Of a DNA stretch of 6,589 bases, positions 5,679 through 6,589 are shown piece after piece. The stretch's first letter is position 1; every line of letters begins with the position of its first letter. A model generated the notes under the pieces. The model searched no databases. It had not been told where the DNA came from and saw nothing but the letters and a program-made list of their open reading frames with translations. This stretch comes from Thermoplasmata archaeon. Lineage in GTDB: Archaea > Thermoplasmatota > Thermoplasmata > Lutacidiplasmatales > UBA184. The stretch lies in contig JASHWL010000131.1 of NCBI GenBank assembly GCA_030044105.1, positions 1 to 6,589 on the forward strand, in the 5' to 3' direction. Made by a program: the position numbers and the translations under genes.

Positions 5679-6589
5679 GTGATCCCGCCCGGCCCCGTAC
5701 CCCTCGAGGAGACCCCGCTCGATCCCGAGCTCCGGGCGATCCTCGAGGCCGACGGCATCCACGCGCTCTACCCTCCGCAGGCCGCCGCGGTGGGGCCCGT
5801 GCTCGGCGGCGAGAGCCTCCTCCTCGCGTGTCCGACGGCCTCGGGCAAGTCGCTGGTCGCCTACCTCGCGCTCGTGCGGGCGGCCCGCGCCGGTCGGACC
5901 GGTCTCTACCTCGTGCCGCTCCGGGCGCTCGCCCAGGAGAAGGCGGACGAGCTCCGGCGGTTCGAGCCGCTCGGCCTCAAGGTCGGGCTCTCGATGGGGG
6001 ACTTCGATCTCTCCGCCGAGCAGCTCGAGTCGCTGGACGTCCTGGTCGCGACGAGCGAGAAGGCCGACGGCCTCCTGCGGCGCGGGAGCCCCTGGCTGGA
6101 CCGGCTCGGCGTCGTGGTCGCGGACGAGGTGCACCTGATGCGCGATCCCGAGCGCGGGCCCACGCTCGAGGTCAGCCTGACGCGGCTGCGCCGCTCGTAC
6201 CCGGATCTCCAGGTGGTCGCGCTCTCGGCCACCGTCGGGAACTCGGAGGAGGTCGCGGCGTGGCTCCGGGCCCGCCACATCGCGAGCGAGTACCGCCCCG
6301 TGCCGCTCAAGACCGGCGTCTACTACGACGGGCGGATCACGTTCAGCGACCTCTCGACGCGCGACATCGAGGGGGCGACCGAGGCGCTCCCGCGCCTGGT
6401 CGGCTCGATCCTCCGCGAGGGGGGCCAGGCGCTCGTCTTCGTCAACACCCGCAAGGCGAGCGAACAGGTCGCCGATGCGCTCCGACCGACGGTGCGGGCC
6501 GGCCTGAGCGCCGAGGACCGCGCCCGCGCGCGCGCCGCGGTCGAAGAGCTCTCCGAGGGGTCGGACGAGGAGACCGAGGGGTTCCGCCG
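5679..6589 (+). CDS. hel308: Hel308-like Ski2-family DNA helicase, N-terminal part (runs off the window)
   Basis: This is the first 303 residues of an ATP-dependent superfamily 2 helicase. Hel308 unwinds the lagging-strand side of stalled forks with 3'-to-5' polarity and acts in archaeal replication repair. Seen in order: Q-like motif LYPPQ (30-34), Walker A CPTASGKS (51-58), motif Ia VPLRALAQEK (79-88), motif Ib ATSEKADGLL (124-133), motif II DEVH (149-152), motif III LSATVGN (182-188), VYYDGRITF (214-222) and motif IV-region ALVFVNTRKASEQVA (251-265). The rest of the second RecA domain, the winged helix and the ratchet domain (family total about 700 residues) lie beyond the edge. GTG 5679 places the Q motif about 30 residues in, near the family norm. 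An in-frame GTG at 5634 would add a Pro/Arg/Ala-rich stretch with weaker GC3, so it is less likely. The start is uncertain, the family is not; the symbol rests on archaeal context and motif wording, and other Ski2-like helicases are a small possibility. Confidence 0.88.
   Translation, partial: MIPPGPVPLEETPLDPELRAILEADGIHALYPPQAAAVGPVLGGESLLLACPTASGKSLVAYLALVRAARAGRTGLYLVPLRALAQEKADELRRFEPLGLKVGLSMGDFDLSAEQLESLDVLVATSEKADGLLRRGSPWLDRLGVVVADEVHLMRDPERGPTLEVSLTRLRRSYPDLQVVALSATVGNSEEVAAWLRARHIASEYRPVPLKTGVYYDGRITFSDLSTRDIEGATEALPRLVGSILREGGQALVFVNTRKASEQVADALRPTVRAGLSAEDRARARAAVEELSEGSDEETEGFR

Noticed and set aside
5610..6310. - strand open frames opposite the helicase
   Set aside because: Every SF2 helicase motif is on the + strand in one continuous frame.
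6519..6540. Alternating CG run as possible Z-DNA or a repeat
   Set aside because: It is simply consecutive Arg and Ala codons (RARARAA) within the helicase; nothing else supports a structural role.
1..6589. CRISPR array, tRNA/rRNA gene, insertion sequence, attachment site or defence system
   Set aside because: No spaced direct repeats, no tRNA-like arms with CCA or TTC loop, no transposase or integrase motifs and no defence-type domains were seen on either strand.

Overview
The window is very GC-rich, densely coding DNA that looks archaeal. The lineage evidence is protein-level. A Hel308-type Ski2-like helicase opens at the right edge, a two-zinc-knuckle protein resembles the archaeal HVO_0476 family, and an NFACT/Rqc2-type protein lacks an NFACT-C domain as archaeal versions do. 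Starts are ATG or GTG without convincing Shine-Dalgarno sequences. The few AT-rich islands sit about 26-28 nt upstream of a start or likely transcription start, as expected for TATA-type promoters with leaderless or short-leader mRNAs. A high-GC member of Thermoplasmatota is my best guess, but that is inference. Nothing in the window settles the lineage.

Layout, left to right. (1) 2-37 is the likely last 11 codons of an upstream + strand gene, unidentified. (2) 87-2709 is a tightly coupled + strand operon: an NAD-dependent sugar epimerase/dehydratase (87-1058), a family-2 glycosyltransferase (1055-1909, ATGA overlap), and an HVO_0476-like zinc-ribbon protein (1906-2709, GTGA overlap). The first two suggest nucleotide-sugar supply and transfer for a surface glycan. 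The zinc protein's role is unknown. (3) 2511-4403 on the - strand is an Rqc2/RqcH/NEMF-like NFACT protein, a ribosome-associated quality-control factor. It converges on the zinc protein with a 199-nt antisense overlap, and its true N-terminus appears to need a CTG start. (4) A 73-nt divergent spacer carries a palindromic CTTAAG box that could serve both directions. (5) 4477-5613 on the + strand is an acyl-CoA dehydrogenase that lacks the usual RxQFG FAD-contact motif. (6) A 65-nt gap with a GC hairpin precedes the N-terminal ~303 residues of the Hel308 helicase (5679-6589, cut by the window edge).

Apart from the glycan operon, the genes are housekeeping (translation quality control, DNA repair) or metabolic (acyl-CoA oxidation) and do not form an obvious single pathway. 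I found no CRISPR array, RNA gene, insertion sequence or phage gene, and no convincing evidence of a novel multi-gene system. The points worth a second look are local: a perfect 24-bp palindrome inside the epimerase gene, the non-ATG/GTG/TTG start of the NFACT gene, the antisense read-through tail of the zinc protein, the altered FAD loop of the dehydrogenase, and the regularly spaced promoter-like islands.
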